Source: Ramlibacter sp. WS9 (GTDB lineage: Bacteria; Pseudomonadota; Gammaproteobacteria; Burkholderiales; Burkholderiaceae_C). From it: a stretch of DNA of 64,000 nucleotides. Each line of letters begins with the position of its first letter. The stretch's first letter is position 1. The position numbers and the translations under genes are program-made. The stretch lies in contig NZ_RKMB01000024.1 of the NCBI RefSeq assembly GCF_003797765.1, positions 34,441 through 98,440 of the forward strand, read 5' to 3'. Below, piece by piece: positions 41,006-52,197 of this stretch. The notes beneath the pieces were generated by a model. That model was not told the DNA's origin. It saw nothing but the letters and a program-made list of their open reading frames with translations, and searched no databases.

Positions 41006-41028
41006 CAAATGCGAATCAATCGCATTTG
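41006..41028 (-). promoter_or_regulatory. Fur-box-like perfect inverted repeat before siderophore receptor
   Basis: CAAATGCGA-ATCAA-TCGCATTTG is a perfect 9-bp inverted repeat with a 5-bp centre, in line with a 19-23-bp Fur operator. It is AT-rich against the GC-rich surroundings and lies between the hybrid kinase stop and the receptor start. Confidence 0.7.
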
Positions 41029-41039
41029 CATTGAAGAAA

Positions 41040-43514
<2,475 letters not shown>

Positions 43515-43598
43515 TCACGCTCCTTGCAAGGGAAGCGCCATGACACCACGGCCCGCGGAGACGGGCATTAGGCGAATTACCTAAGAGGGTAGAAAGGC

Positions 43599-44075
43599 CT
43601 AACTGGCGCGATCCAGTTGCGACTGCAGGTAGTTCTGAAGGCCCACTTTCGCCAACACGTCGAGCTGCGTTTCCAGGAAGTCGATGTGTTCCTCGGTGTC
43701 CTTGAGGATGTCCTCGAGGATTTCGCGCGAAACGTAATCGCGAACGCTCTCGCAGTGGGCGATGCCCAGCTTGACGGCGGCTTGCGCGCCGCGCTCGCTT
43801 TGCAGGTCGCAGTCGAGAATCTCGGGCACGTCCTCGCCGACGAGGAGTTTGCCCAGGTCCTGCAGGTTGGGCAAGCCGTCGAGCATGAGGATGCGCTCCA
43901 TCAATCGATCGGCGTGCTTCATCTCGCCGATCGACTCTTCGTATTCCTTCTTCGCCAGCTTGTCGAAGCCCCAGTGCTTGAGGATGCGGTAGTGCAGGAA
44001 ATACTGGTTGACCGCTGTCAGTTCGTTGCGTAGCTGCGCTTGCAGGTGCTGGATGACTTGAGGATCGCCTTGCAT
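43599..44075 (-). CDS. bfr: bacterioferritin
   Basis: This is a 158-residue bacterioferritin of the usual size. It shows the four-helix ferritin core with ferroxidase ligands in LRNELTAVNQYFLHYR, EMKHADRLMERILMLDG and DTEEHIDFLETQL; the haem-ligand Met lies in the second helix (RLMERILM region, about residue 52). 24-mers store iron and protect from peroxide. It lies after ahpF with a 44-bp gap, and Bfd, its partner, is 6 kb away. Confidence 0.93.
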   Translation of the reverse strand: MQGDPQVIQHLQAQLRNELTAVNQYFLHYRILKHWGFDKLAKKEYEESIGEMKHADRLMERILMLDGLPNLQDLGKLLVGEDVPEILDCDLQSERGAQAAVKLGIAHCESVRDYVSREILEDILKDTEEHIDFLETQLDVLAKVGLQNYLQSQLDRAS

Positions 44076-44119
44076 GGGGGAAGCTCCCGCGAGTTGTTCT
44101 CGCGGGATTGTCCACCAAA

Positions 44120-45667
44120 TCAGTTGCGCATCAGGTGGTCAAAAGCTCCCAGCGCCGCCTTCGCGCCGTCGCCCGCGGCGATGATGATCTGCTTGAACGG
44201 CACCGTGGTGACGTCGCCGGCCGCGAACACGCCCGGAAGCGAGGTCTGCCCTTTGGCATCGACGATGATCTCGCCGTGCCTGGACAGCTCGACCGTGCCC
44301 TTGAGCCACTCGGTGTTGGGCACCAGGCCGATCTGCACGAACACGCCCTCCAGTTCCACGTTCGCGGACTCGCCCGTGGCGCGGTCCTTGTAGGCTAGGC
44401 CGTTCACCCGCTGGCCGTCGCCGGTGACCTCAGTGGTTTGGGCGTTGAGCAGCGTCGTCACGTTCGGCAGGCTGGCCAGCTTGCGCTGCAGCACCGCGTC
44501 GGCGCGCAGCTTGGTGTCGAACTCCACCAGCGTCACGTGCGCCACGATGCCGGCGAGATCGATCGCTGCTTCAACGCCGGAGTTGCCGCCGCCGATCACC
44601 GCCACCCGCTTGCCCTTGAAAAGCGGCCCGTCACAGTGCGGGCAATAAGCGACGCCCTTGTTCCGGTATTCCTTTTCGCCCGGCACGTTGATGTTGCGCC
44701 AGCGCGCGCCAGTGGTCACGATCACGCTGCGCGACTTCAGCGAAGCGCCGCTTTCCAGCTGCACTTCGATCAGCCCGTCAACCGGCGCCAATGACTTCGC
44801 ACGCTGCAGATTCATGATGTCCACGTCGTAGGTGCGAACGTGTTCCTCCAGCGCCAGGGCGAACTTGGGGCCTTCAGTTTCCTTGACTGACACGAAGTTC
44901 TCGATACCCAGCGTGTCCAGCACCTGTCCGCCGAACCGCTCCGAGGCCACGCCGGTGCGGATGCCCTTGCGGGCCGCGTACACGGCTGCTGCCGCGCCGG
45001 CCGGCCCTCCGCCGACGATGAGCACGTCGAACGGGTCCTTGGCGGAAATCTTCTTGGCTTCGCGCTCAGTGCCGCCGGTGTCGATCTTGGCCAGGATCTC
45101 CTCCAGGCTCATCCGTCCGTTGCCGAACATGGCGCCGTTCAGGAACACGGTGGGCACGCCCATGATCTGGCGTTCCTGGATCTCGTCCTGGAAGATGCCG
45201 CCTTCAACCATGGTGGTCTTGATGCGCGGGTTCTGGATCGCCATCAGGTTCAGGGCTTGCACGACGTCGGGACAGTTGTGGCAGGTCAGCGAAACGTAGA
45301 CCTCGAACTCGAATTCGCCATCCAGCGAACGGATCTGCTCGAGAACTGCTTCATCCACCTTGGGCGGGTAGCCACCGATCTGCAGCAGGGCCAGCACGAG
45401 GGATGTGAATTCATGGCCCATCGGCAGGCCGGCAAAGCGCGGGCCGTGGTTTTCACCGGGGCGGTTGATCGAGAACGAAGGCGTACGGTGCGGGCCGCCG
45501 CGCGTCTCGCTGACTTTCATCAATGGTGAGGCTTCGGCGATGTCCTTGAGCAGGGCGGACATCTCGGCCGAGGCGGCGCTGTCGTCCAGTGAAGCGACAA
45601 TCTCCACCGGCTGCGAGATGCGTTCCAGGTAGGCGCTCAGCTGGGCTTTGAGGTTGGTGTCGAGCAT
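44120..45667 (-). CDS. ahpF: alkyl hydroperoxide reductase subunit F
   Basis: This is a 515-residue flavoprotein disulphide reductase that reduces AhpC. The N-terminal tandem thioredoxin-like domain (1-200) has the redox pair in SLTCHNCPDVVQAL (C-x2-C). The FAD motif VLIVGGGPAGAAAAVYAARKG, with its core GGGPAGAAAA, lies near 215. The NAD-domain cysteine pair YCPHCDGPLF is at about 340, and the end is LPGVFAAGDVTTV. The length agrees with E. coli AhpF (521). It follows ahpC with a 122-bp gap holding an intergenic repeat. ATG at 45667 begins MLDTNLKAQLSAYLERI. Confidence 0.95.
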   Translation of the reverse strand: MLDTNLKAQLSAYLERISQPVEIVASLDDSAASAEMSALLKDIAEASPLMKVSETRGGPHRTPSFSINRPGENHGPRFAGLPMGHEFTSLVLALLQIGGYPPKVDEAVLEQIRSLDGEFEFEVYVSLTCHNCPDVVQALNLMAIQNPRIKTTMVEGGIFQDEIQERQIMGVPTVFLNGAMFGNGRMSLEEILAKIDTGGTEREAKKISAKDPFDVLIVGGGPAGAAAAVYAARKGIRTGVASERFGGQVLDTLGIENFVSVKETEGPKFALALEEHVRTYDVDIMNLQRAKSLAPVDGLIEVQLESGASLKSRSVIVTTGARWRNINVPGEKEYRNKGVAYCPHCDGPLFKGKRVAVIGGGNSGVEAAIDLAGIVAHVTLVEFDTKLRADAVLQRKLASLPNVTTLLNAQTTEVTGDGQRVNGLAYKDRATGESANVELEGVFVQIGLVPNTEWLKGTVELSRHGEIIVDAKGQTSLPGVFAAGDVTTVPFKQIIIAAGDGAKAALGAFDHLMRN

Positions 45668-45740
45668 GGCGGTTCCTCCGGGTGCACGGTTCCAATTCGG
45701 GAGACACCGCGGAACCGGCTTCGCCGGGCCGCTGGTGTCG

Positions 45741-45789
45741 CCCCCTTGAGGGGGAGGCAGCTCACGCAGTGAGCTGCTTCGGGGGTGGG
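45741..45789. repeat. intergenic repeat between ahpC and ahpF
   Basis: CCCCCT-TG-AGGGGG (45741-45754) is followed by a perfect nine-pair hairpin GCAGCTCAC-GCA-GTGAGCTGC (45757-45777) and CGGGGGTGGG. The first core matches the other repeats in this window. It sits in the ahpC-ahpF transcript and could lower ahpF relative to ahpC or stabilise ahpC mRNA. Confidence 0.6.
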
Positions 45790-46353
45790 TTAGATCTTGC
45801 CGACCAGGTCCAGCGAGGGAGCGATGGTCTTGGCGCCTTCGTTCCACTTCGCGGGGCAGACTTCACCAGGGTGGGCGGCGGTGTACTGGGCAGCCTTCAG
45901 CTTGCGCAGCGTTTCCTTCACGTCGCGGGCGATCTCGTTGGAGTGGATCTCGGCCGTCTTGATCAAGCCTTCCGGGTTGATGATGAAGGTGCCGCGCAGG
46001 GCCAGGCCTTCCTCCGGAATGTGCACGCCAAAGGCGTTGGTCAGCACGTGGGTCGGGTCGCCCACCAGGGGAAATCTGGCCTTGCCGACGGCCGGTGAGG
46101 TTTCATGCCAGACCTTGTGCGAGAAGTGCGTGTCGGTGGTGACGATGTAGACCTCGGCGCCCATTTTCTGGAACTCGGCGTAGTTGTCCGCCGCGTCTTC
46201 GACTTCGGTGGGGCAGTTGAAGGTGAAAGCAGCCGGCATGAAGATCAGCACAGACCATTTGCCCTTGAGCTTTTCGTCGCTCACGGTAATGAACTTGCCG
46301 TTGTGGAAGGCTTGGGTCTTGAACGGCTGGATCTGAGTGTTGATCAGGGACAT
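45790..46353 (-). CDS. ahpC: alkyl hydroperoxide reductase subunit C (peroxiredoxin)
   Basis: This is a 187-residue typical 2-Cys peroxiredoxin. The peroxidatic Cys47 is in AAFTFNCPTEVED and the resolving Cys in HPGEVCPAKWNEG near residue 165; the C-terminal helix ends DLVGKI. It reduces H2O2 and organic peroxides and is re-reduced by AhpF. An OxyR-like site lies about 76 bp upstream. Length and start match E. coli AhpC (187). Confidence 0.96.
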   Translation of the reverse strand: MSLINTQIQPFKTQAFHNGKFITVSDEKLKGKWSVLIFMPAAFTFNCPTEVEDAADNYAEFQKMGAEVYIVTTDTHFSHKVWHETSPAVGKARFPLVGDPTHVLTNAFGVHIPEEGLALRGTFIINPEGLIKTAEIHSNEIARDVKETLRKLKAAQYTAAHPGEVCPAKWNEGAKTIAPSLDLVGKI

Positions 46354-46429
46354 GAGTAGTTTTCCTCTTGAATTGTTGAAAAGTGTCGTTGGACAGAGGG
46401 AGTTTGCCTGTGCCAGTGCGATTGATCCA

Positions 46430-46466
46430 ATGAATTGACGTTATTCAAGTCATTGGGTATGGCTAT
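46430..46466 (-). promoter_or_regulatory. OxyR-type operator before ahpC
   Basis: Read on the minus strand the four tetrads ATAG-N7-CAAT-N7-ATAA-N7-TCAT fit the OxyR pattern ATAG-N7-CTAT-N7-ATAG-N7-CTAT at 12 of 16 bases with exact spacing. It stands 76 bp upstream of the ahpC start, where an activator site for a -35 region would be expected. Confidence 0.5.
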
Positions 46467-46534
46467 TGATCGGCATTGCAGCGACCCACCGACGGCGTGT
46501 CGCAGGGCGTTTGGCGTGAACGAGGGTGAAGGTT

Positions 46535-47356
46535 TCAGTACTCCAGCCGCTCGGGCCGGATTTCCTGCAGGATCGTCGTGGCGATCTCTTCGATCGACTT
46601 GGTCGTCGTGCTGAGCCAGCGAATGCCGGCCCGCCGCATCATCGCCTCGGCTTCCGCCACTTCCATGCGGCAGTTGTCCAGCGCCGCGTATTTGGAATTG
46701 GGGCGCCGCTCATTGCGGATCTCGGCCAGGCGCTCAGGCTGGATCGACAGCCCGAAGATCTTCTTGTGGTGCGCCACCAGCGCGGTGGGCAACTGCTGGC
46801 GATCGAAATCTTCCGGAATCAGCGGATAGTTCGCTGCCTTCAGACCGTATTGCATGGCCAGGTAAAGCGACGTCGGCGTCTTGCCGCTGCGGCTCACGCC
46901 CACCAGGATCACGTCGGCCTGCTCCAAATCCCGGTTCGATTGCCCGTCGTCGTGCGCCAGGCTGAAGTTGATGGCTTCGATCCGGTCGTGGTATTCCTTG
47001 CTCTTGCTCACGTCCGAAAACCGGCCGATGCGGTGCGAAGACTTCATGCCCAGCTCGATCTCCAGCGGCCGCACGAAGGTGCCGAACATGTCCAGGAACA
47101 TGCCTTTGCAGCCTTCTTCGATCACGCGAAGGATTTCCACATTGACCAGTGTGGTGAAGATGATGGGCTTGCGGCCCTCGATCTCGGCCGTGTGGTTGAC
47201 CTGCCGTACCACTTGGTGGGCCTTGTCGACACTGTCGATGAACGGCATGCGCACGTGGCGCGGCTTGAACTCGAACTGGGCGAGGATGGCGTTGCCGAAG
47301 GTCTCGGCGGTGATGCCGGTGCCGTCGGAGATGAAGAAAACTGTGCGGGTGTGCAT
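46535..47356 (-). CDS. ppsR: PEP synthase regulatory protein (DUF299 kinase/phosphorylase)
   Basis: This is a 273-residue PSRP-type protein that inactivates PEP synthase by ADP-dependent phosphorylation of a Thr and reverses this by phosphate-dependent removal. The start MHTRTVFFISDGTGITAET and the P-loop-like VGVSRSGKTPTSLYLAMQYG (about 150-168) are diagnostic. It is transcribed divergently from ppsA with a 195-bp shared region, the usual pairing. ATG at 47356 gives the conserved start. Confidence 0.94.
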   Translation of the reverse strand: MHTRTVFFISDGTGITAETFGNAILAQFEFKPRHVRMPFIDSVDKAHQVVRQVNHTAEIEGRKPIIFTTLVNVEILRVIEEGCKGMFLDMFGTFVRPLEIELGMKSSHRIGRFSDVSKSKEYHDRIEAINFSLAHDDGQSNRDLEQADVILVGVSRSGKTPTSLYLAMQYGLKAANYPLIPEDFDRQQLPTALVAHHKKIFGLSIQPERLAEIRNERRPNSKYAALDNCRMEVAEAEAMMRRAGIRWLSTTTKSIEEIATTILQEIRPERLEY

Positions 47357-47551
47357 GCGGGCGTCCTGTAGTGCTTTCAGATTGCTGCAAGGCCCATACC
47401 GGCCGGCCCCGCCTACAATCACGCCAATTATCCAATTCCCTCACCGCATGCACCGCCCCGGCCCATTCCAACAAGCACAAAGCCTTCTGGCCCCGCATGC
47501 CGTGCCGCTCCTCAGGAGCGCAGACCCGGTTTCAACTTCTGGAGTTTTCCC

Positions 47552-49963
47552 ATGTCTGCACTTTTCAGCGCGACCGCCCTGGTCGTACCGTTTGAAAACC
47601 TGAGAATGACCGATGTCGAGGCGGTAGGCGGTAAGAACGCCTCGCTCGGCGAAATGATCTCCAGTCTTCCGCATGGGCCGCAAGGCGTGCGCGTGCCCAC
47701 GGGTTTCGCGACCACCGCCCACGCATTCCGCGAGTTCCTGGCCCACGACGGGCTGGCCGCTCGCATCAACGCCAAGCTGACCGAGCTCGACACGGAAGAC
47801 GTGCGTGCACTCGCCGCAGCGGGCGCCGAGATTCGCGGCTGGGTCGAGGCGCAGCCGTTTCCGGCCAACCTGGAACAGGCAATCCGCGAGGCGTTTGTCA
47901 CGCTGTGCGCGGGCAACGACAAGGCCAGCTTCGCCGTGCGTTCGTCGGCCACCGCCGAAGACCTGCCGGACGCTTCCTTCGCCGGGCAGCAGGAAACCTT
48001 CCTCAACGTCGTCGGCATCGACACGGTGCTGCACAAGATGAAGGAGGTGTTTGCCTCCCTCTACAACGACCGCGCCATCAGCTACCGCGTGCACAAGGGC
48101 TTTGCGCACGCCGACGTTGCGCTTTCGGCCGGTGTGCAGCGCATGGTCCGCAGCGACCTGGGCGCGGCCGGGGTCATGTTCACGATCGACACCGAATCGG
48201 GCTTCGAGGACGTGGTGTTCATCACCTCCAGCTATGGCCTGGGTGAAACGGTGGTGCAGGGCGCGGTGAACCCCGACGAGTTCTACGTGCACAAGCCGAT
48301 GCTCGAAGCCGGCAAGCGCGCCGTGATCCGCCGCAATCTCGGCTCCAAGCTGGTCCAGATGGTGTTCGCGAGCGCCGAAGAAAAAGCCGCCTCGGGCAAG
48401 CTGGTCAAGACCACCGACGTGCCCCTGGAGCAGCGCAACCGCTACTCGCTGACCGATGCCGACGTCGAACTGCTCGCGCAGTACGCGCTGGTGATCGAGA
48501 AGCACTACGGCCGGCCGATGGACATCGAGTGGGGCAAGGACGGCAACGACGGCCTGCTCTACATCCTGCAGGCGCGCCCCGAAACCGTGAAGAGCCAGCA
48601 GCAGGGCAAAGCCGAACTGCGCTACAAGCTGAAGGGCAAGGGCACCGTGCTGGCCGAAGGCCGCGCCATCGGCCAGAAGATCGGCACCGGCCCGGTGCGT
48701 CTGGTGCACAGCATCAGCGAGATGGACAAGGTGCAGGCCGGCGACGTGCTGGTGACCGATATGACCGACCCGAACTGGGAGCCGGTGATGAAGCGCGCCG
48801 CCGCGATCGTCACCAACCGCGGCGGCCGTACGTGTCACGCCGCCATCATCGCGCGCGAGCTGGGCATCCCGGCGGTGGTCGGCTGCGGCGACGCGACCGA
48901 CCTGCTCAAGGAAGGCACCCTGGTCACGGTGAGCTGCGCCGAGGGCGACACCGGCTTCATCTACGACGGCCTGCTGGAAACCGAGGTCAGTGAAGTCAAG
49001 CGCGGCGTCATGCCCCAGATCAAGGTCAAGATGACCATGAACGTGGGCAACCCGCAGCTGGCCTTCGACTTCGCGCAGCTTCCCAATGACGGCGTGGGCC
49101 TGGCCCGGCTGGAATTCATCATCAACAACAACATCGGCGTCCATCCCAAGGCCATCCTCGACTATCCGAACGTCGATGCCGACCTGAAGAAGGCGGTGGA
49201 GTCCGTTGCGCGCGGGCATGCCTCGCCGCGCGCCTTCTATGTCGACAAGGTGGCGGAAGGCATCGCCACGATCGCGGCAGCCTTCTGGCCCAAGCCCGTG
49301 ATCGTGCGCCTGTCGGACTTCAAGTCGAACGAGTACCGCAAGCTGATCGGCGGTTCGCGCTACGAGCCCGAAGAAGAAAACCCGATGCTGGGTTTCCGCG
49401 GCGCGGCGCGCTACATCAGCGAAGACTTCCGCGAAGCGTTCGCGATGGAGTGCGAAGCGCTGAAGCGCGTGCGTGACGACATGGGCCTGACCAACGTCGA
49501 GGTGATGGTGCCTTTTGTGCGCACGCTCGGCCAGGCCGACCGCGTGACGCAACTGCTCGCGGCCCAGGGACTCAAGCGCGGGGAGGGCGCGCCCGGCAAG
49601 GAACTGCGCATCATCATGATGTGTGAGGTGCCCAGCAACGCCATCCTGGCCGACGAGTTCCTGAAGTTCTTCGACGGCTTCTCCATCGGCTCGAACGACC
49701 TGACCCAGCTGACGCTGGGCCTGGATCGCGACTCGGGCCTCGAACTGCTGGCGGCCGATTTCGACGAGCGCGATCCGGCCGTGAAGGCCCTGCTGAGCCG
49801 CGCGATCAAGGCGTGCAAGGACCAGGGCAAGTACGTCGGCATCTGCGGCCAGGGCCCCAGCGACCACCCTGACTTCGCCCAGTGGCTGGCCGACGAAGGC
49901 ATCACCTCGATCTCGCTCAACCCGGACAGCGTGATCGCCACCTGGCAGCAGCTGGCTAAGTAG
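47552..49963 (+). CDS. ppsA: phosphoenolpyruvate synthase
   Basis: This is an 803-residue PEP synthase: pyruvate + ATP + water gives PEP + AMP + phosphate, for gluconeogenesis. The N-terminal ATP-binding domain has GGKNASLGEMI and FAVRSSATAEDLPDASFAGQ, the phospho-carrier domain has the active His in NRGGRTCHAAIIARELGIP (about residue 428), and the C-terminal TIM barrel has FSIGSNDLTQLTLGLDRD. The regulatory Thr that PpsR phosphorylates is next to the active His (RTCH). The TAG stop is the first three bases of the intergenic repeat that follows. Confidence 0.96.
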   Translation: MSALFSATALVVPFENLRMTDVEAVGGKNASLGEMISSLPHGPQGVRVPTGFATTAHAFREFLAHDGLAARINAKLTELDTEDVRALAAAGAEIRGWVEAQPFPANLEQAIREAFVTLCAGNDKASFAVRSSATAEDLPDASFAGQQETFLNVVGIDTVLHKMKEVFASLYNDRAISYRVHKGFAHADVALSAGVQRMVRSDLGAAGVMFTIDTESGFEDVVFITSSYGLGETVVQGAVNPDEFYVHKPMLEAGKRAVIRRNLGSKLVQMVFASAEEKAASGKLVKTTDVPLEQRNRYSLTDADVELLAQYALVIEKHYGRPMDIEWGKDGNDGLLYILQARPETVKSQQQGKAELRYKLKGKGTVLAEGRAIGQKIGTGPVRLVHSISEMDKVQAGDVLVTDMTDPNWEPVMKRAAAIVTNRGGRTCHAAIIARELGIPAVVGCGDATDLLKEGTLVTVSCAEGDTGFIYDGLLETEVSEVKRGVMPQIKVKMTMNVGNPQLAFDFAQLPNDGVGLARLEFIINNNIGVHPKAILDYPNVDADLKKAVESVARGHASPRAFYVDKVAEGIATIAAAFWPKPVIVRLSDFKSNEYRKLIGGSRYEPEEENPMLGFRGAARYISEDFREAFAMECEALKRVRDDMGLTNVEVMVPFVRTLGQADRVTQLLAAQGLKRGEGAPGKELRIIMMCEVPSNAILADEFLKFFDGFSIGSNDLTQLTLGLDRDSGLELLAADFDERDPAVKALLSRAIKACKDQGKYVGICGQGPSDHPDFAQWLADEGITSISLNPDSVIATWQQLAK

Positions 49964-50031
49964 GAGCCCCCACGGGCTGCGCCCTGCCCCCTCAGGGGGC
50001 GCAGCCGTCTAGGGGCGGCCCGTCGACGGCT
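49961..50031. repeat. 71-bp GC-rich intergenic repeat, copy 2
   Basis: It is identical to the copy at 7650-7720 except for one base, including the first three bases that form the TAG stop of ppsA. It has the same inverted repeats (GGGCTGCGCCC, GCCCCCTCAGGGGGC, GCCGTC...GACGGC). After 50031 the two loci diverge completely. Confidence 0.8.
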
Positions 50032-50129
50032 AAGGGCTGACGGGCCGGTTCAGCAGATACCCTGTGGGCCGCCGGGCACCCCCGGTGCGATGATGCGCGC
50101 ACCGAGGGGCTCTTTGAGACAACAACCGC

Positions 50130-52184
50130 ATGGCCGAAGACCGTGACTATGCCGCGTACAAGCGGCGGCTCGCGCGCATCCTGACGTACTATGTGCTGGG
50201 CCTGTGCGCCGCGCTGGCCGTCATGGCCTGGGCCGAGCGCAGCGGCCTGTCGCGCCAATGGCTCGGCCCGATCTTCCTGTTCTCGACGGTGATGATCTAC
50301 GCGGCGATCGGCATCTATGGCCGCACCACGGACGCCGAGGAGTACTACGTCGCCGGGCGGCGCATCCCACCGTTCTACAACGGCATGGCCACGGCGGCGG
50401 ACTGGATGAGCGCCGCCTCATTCATCAGCCTGGCGGGTGGCCTCTACCTGCAGGGGTTCTCGGGCTCGGGCAGCCAGCCCGGCGGGCTGGCCTACGTGCT
50501 GGGGTGGACCGGCGGTTTCTGCCTGGTGGCGCTGCTGGTGGCACCCTACCTGCGCCAGCTCGGGCTTTACACCGTGCCGGACTACTTCGCGCACCGCTAC
50601 GGCGGCCGCTGGCCCCGGCTGATCGCGGCGTTCTCGGCGATGCTGTGTTCCTTCACCTATGTGGTGGCGCAGATCTACGGCATCGGCCTGATCGCCTCGC
50701 GCCTGACCGGCGTGCAGTTCGAGCTCGGCATCCTGCTAGGGCTGGGCGGCGTGCTGCTCTGCTCGTTCCTGGGCGGCATGCGCGCCATTACCTGGACGCA
50801 GGTCGCGCAGTACATCATCCTGCTGCTCGCGTTCCTGATCCCGGTGTCATGGCTGGCGTTCAAGCAGCTGGGCAACCCGTTGGCACCGCTGGTGTACGGC
50901 ACGCAGTTGCAGAAAATCACCGAGATCGAGAAGGAGTTGATCGAATCGCCGGCGGAAAAGCAGGTGCAGGCCGAGTACAAGCGGCGCGCCGCCGAATACG
51001 AAGCCCGCCTGAACAACATCGAAGAATCCGTCCGGCGCGAACGTGCCGCGGCGCAGCAGCGGATTCGCCAGCTGAAGACGCAGAACGCCGATTCGGCCCT
51101 CATAGTGGCCGCCAACCGCGAGCTGGCGGCGCTGCCGCGAGATGAGGCCGGTGCACGCGAATTGTGGACACGCGCGATGCACGAGAGCCTCGAACGCTCA
51201 CGGCCTCTGGGCGGGTTGCCTCCCCACGCGCAGCCTTTCGCGGGCGATCCCGAAGGCACGCCTGCGCAGCAGGAAGCCTTCGACGTGTCGCGGCGCAACT
51301 TCCTGGCGCTGGTGTTCTGCCTGATGGTGGGCACGGCGGGCCTGCCGCACCTGCTGACCCGCTTTTACACCACGCCTAGCGTGAGGGAGGCGCGCTCCTC
51401 CGTCGGCTGGGCGCTGTTCTTCATCGCCTTGCTGTACCTGAGCGTGCCGGCCCTCGCGATGCTCGTCAAGTTCGAGGTCATGCAGACGCTGGTGGGCAGC
51501 CCTTTCGACGCGCTTCCGTCATGGATCCTGCAATGGGGCAAGGTCGATCCGTCGCTCATCTCCGTGAGGGACGTCAACGGCGACGGGATCGTGCAGTTCG
51601 GCGAGATCAGGCTGGGAGCCGACATCATCATGCTGGCCACGCCCGAGATCGGCGGCATGCCCTATGTCGTCTCGGGCCTGGTGGCCGCCGGCGGGCTCGC
51701 GGCCGCCTTGTCGACGGCCGACGGCCTGCTGCTCACGATCAGCAACGCGATGGTGCGGGACGTCTATGCGCAGGAGATCGGCCATCACGTGACACCCGAG
51801 CAGCGCGTGATCCTGTCCAAGTTCGCGCTGCTGGCGGTGGCGCTGGTCGCGGCGATGGTGGCATCGCTCAAGCCAGCCGACATCCTGCCGCTGGTGTCGG
51901 CGTCGTTCTCGCTGGCGGCGTCGGCCTTCGTGCCGGCCATGGTGCTGGGAATATTCTGGAAGGGCGCAACCCGGGCAGGCGCCGTTGCCGGCATGCTGGC
52001 CGGCCTGGGCGTCACCGTGTACTACATGCTCTCCAACGCCGCGGCGGTGCGCACGCTGTTCAAGCTGGCGCCCGGACCCCAGCTGTGGTTCGATATCGTG
52101 CCGGTGTCCGCTGGCGTCTTCGGCGTGGCGGTTGGCTTCGCCGTGGCGCTGGTCGTGAGCCTGATGACCTTGCGCGCCGACTGA
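50130..52184 (+). CDS. sodium:solute symporter, VC_2705 family (no small subunit adjacent)
   Basis: This is a 684-residue inner-membrane symporter of the SSS family, long subtype. About 13 helices are seen; the core motifs include SFTYVVAQIYGIGLIASRL and SGLVAAGGLAAALSTADGLL. Between helices near residues 256-385 lies a charged, coiled-coil-like insertion, and near 481-492 a canonical EF-hand loop, DVNGDGIVQFGE. It shares these with the paralogue at 54191. The family usually works with a DUF4212 small subunit, absent here. The substrate may be an organic acid such as acetate or propionate, by analogy only. Confidence 0.85.
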   Translation: MAEDRDYAAYKRRLARILTYYVLGLCAALAVMAWAERSGLSRQWLGPIFLFSTVMIYAAIGIYGRTTDAEEYYVAGRRIPPFYNGMATAADWMSAASFISLAGGLYLQGFSGSGSQPGGLAYVLGWTGGFCLVALLVAPYLRQLGLYTVPDYFAHRYGGRWPRLIAAFSAMLCSFTYVVAQIYGIGLIASRLTGVQFELGILLGLGGVLLCSFLGGMRAITWTQVAQYIILLLAFLIPVSWLAFKQLGNPLAPLVYGTQLQKITEIEKELIESPAEKQVQAEYKRRAAEYEARLNNIEESVRRERAAAQQRIRQLKTQNADSALIVAANRELAALPRDEAGARELWTRAMHESLERSRPLGGLPPHAQPFAGDPEGTPAQQEAFDVSRRNFLALVFCLMVGTAGLPHLLTRFYTTPSVREARSSVGWALFFIALLYLSVPALAMLVKFEVMQTLVGSPFDALPSWILQWGKVDPSLISVRDVNGDGIVQFGEIRLGADIIMLATPEIGGMPYVVSGLVAAGGLAAALSTADGLLLTISNAMVRDVYAQEIGHHVTPEQRVILSKFALLAVALVAAMVASLKPADILPLVSASFSLAASAFVPAMVLGIFWKGATRAGAVAGMLAGLGVTVYYMLSNAAAVRTLFKLAPGPQLWFDIVPVSAGVFGVAVGFAVALVVSLMTLRAD

Positions 52185-52197
52185 GTGGCTCGCGCGC

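Noticed and set aside
47414..47419. TACAAT as the -10 element of ppsA
   Set aside because: No acceptable -35 hexamer stands 16-18 bp upstream, and the distance to the ATG gives a leader that I cannot support otherwise.
47441..49867. Long open frame on the minus strand opposite ppsA
   Set aside because: It is a shadow of ppsA codon bias; the product has no recognisable domain and ppsA is complete on the other strand.
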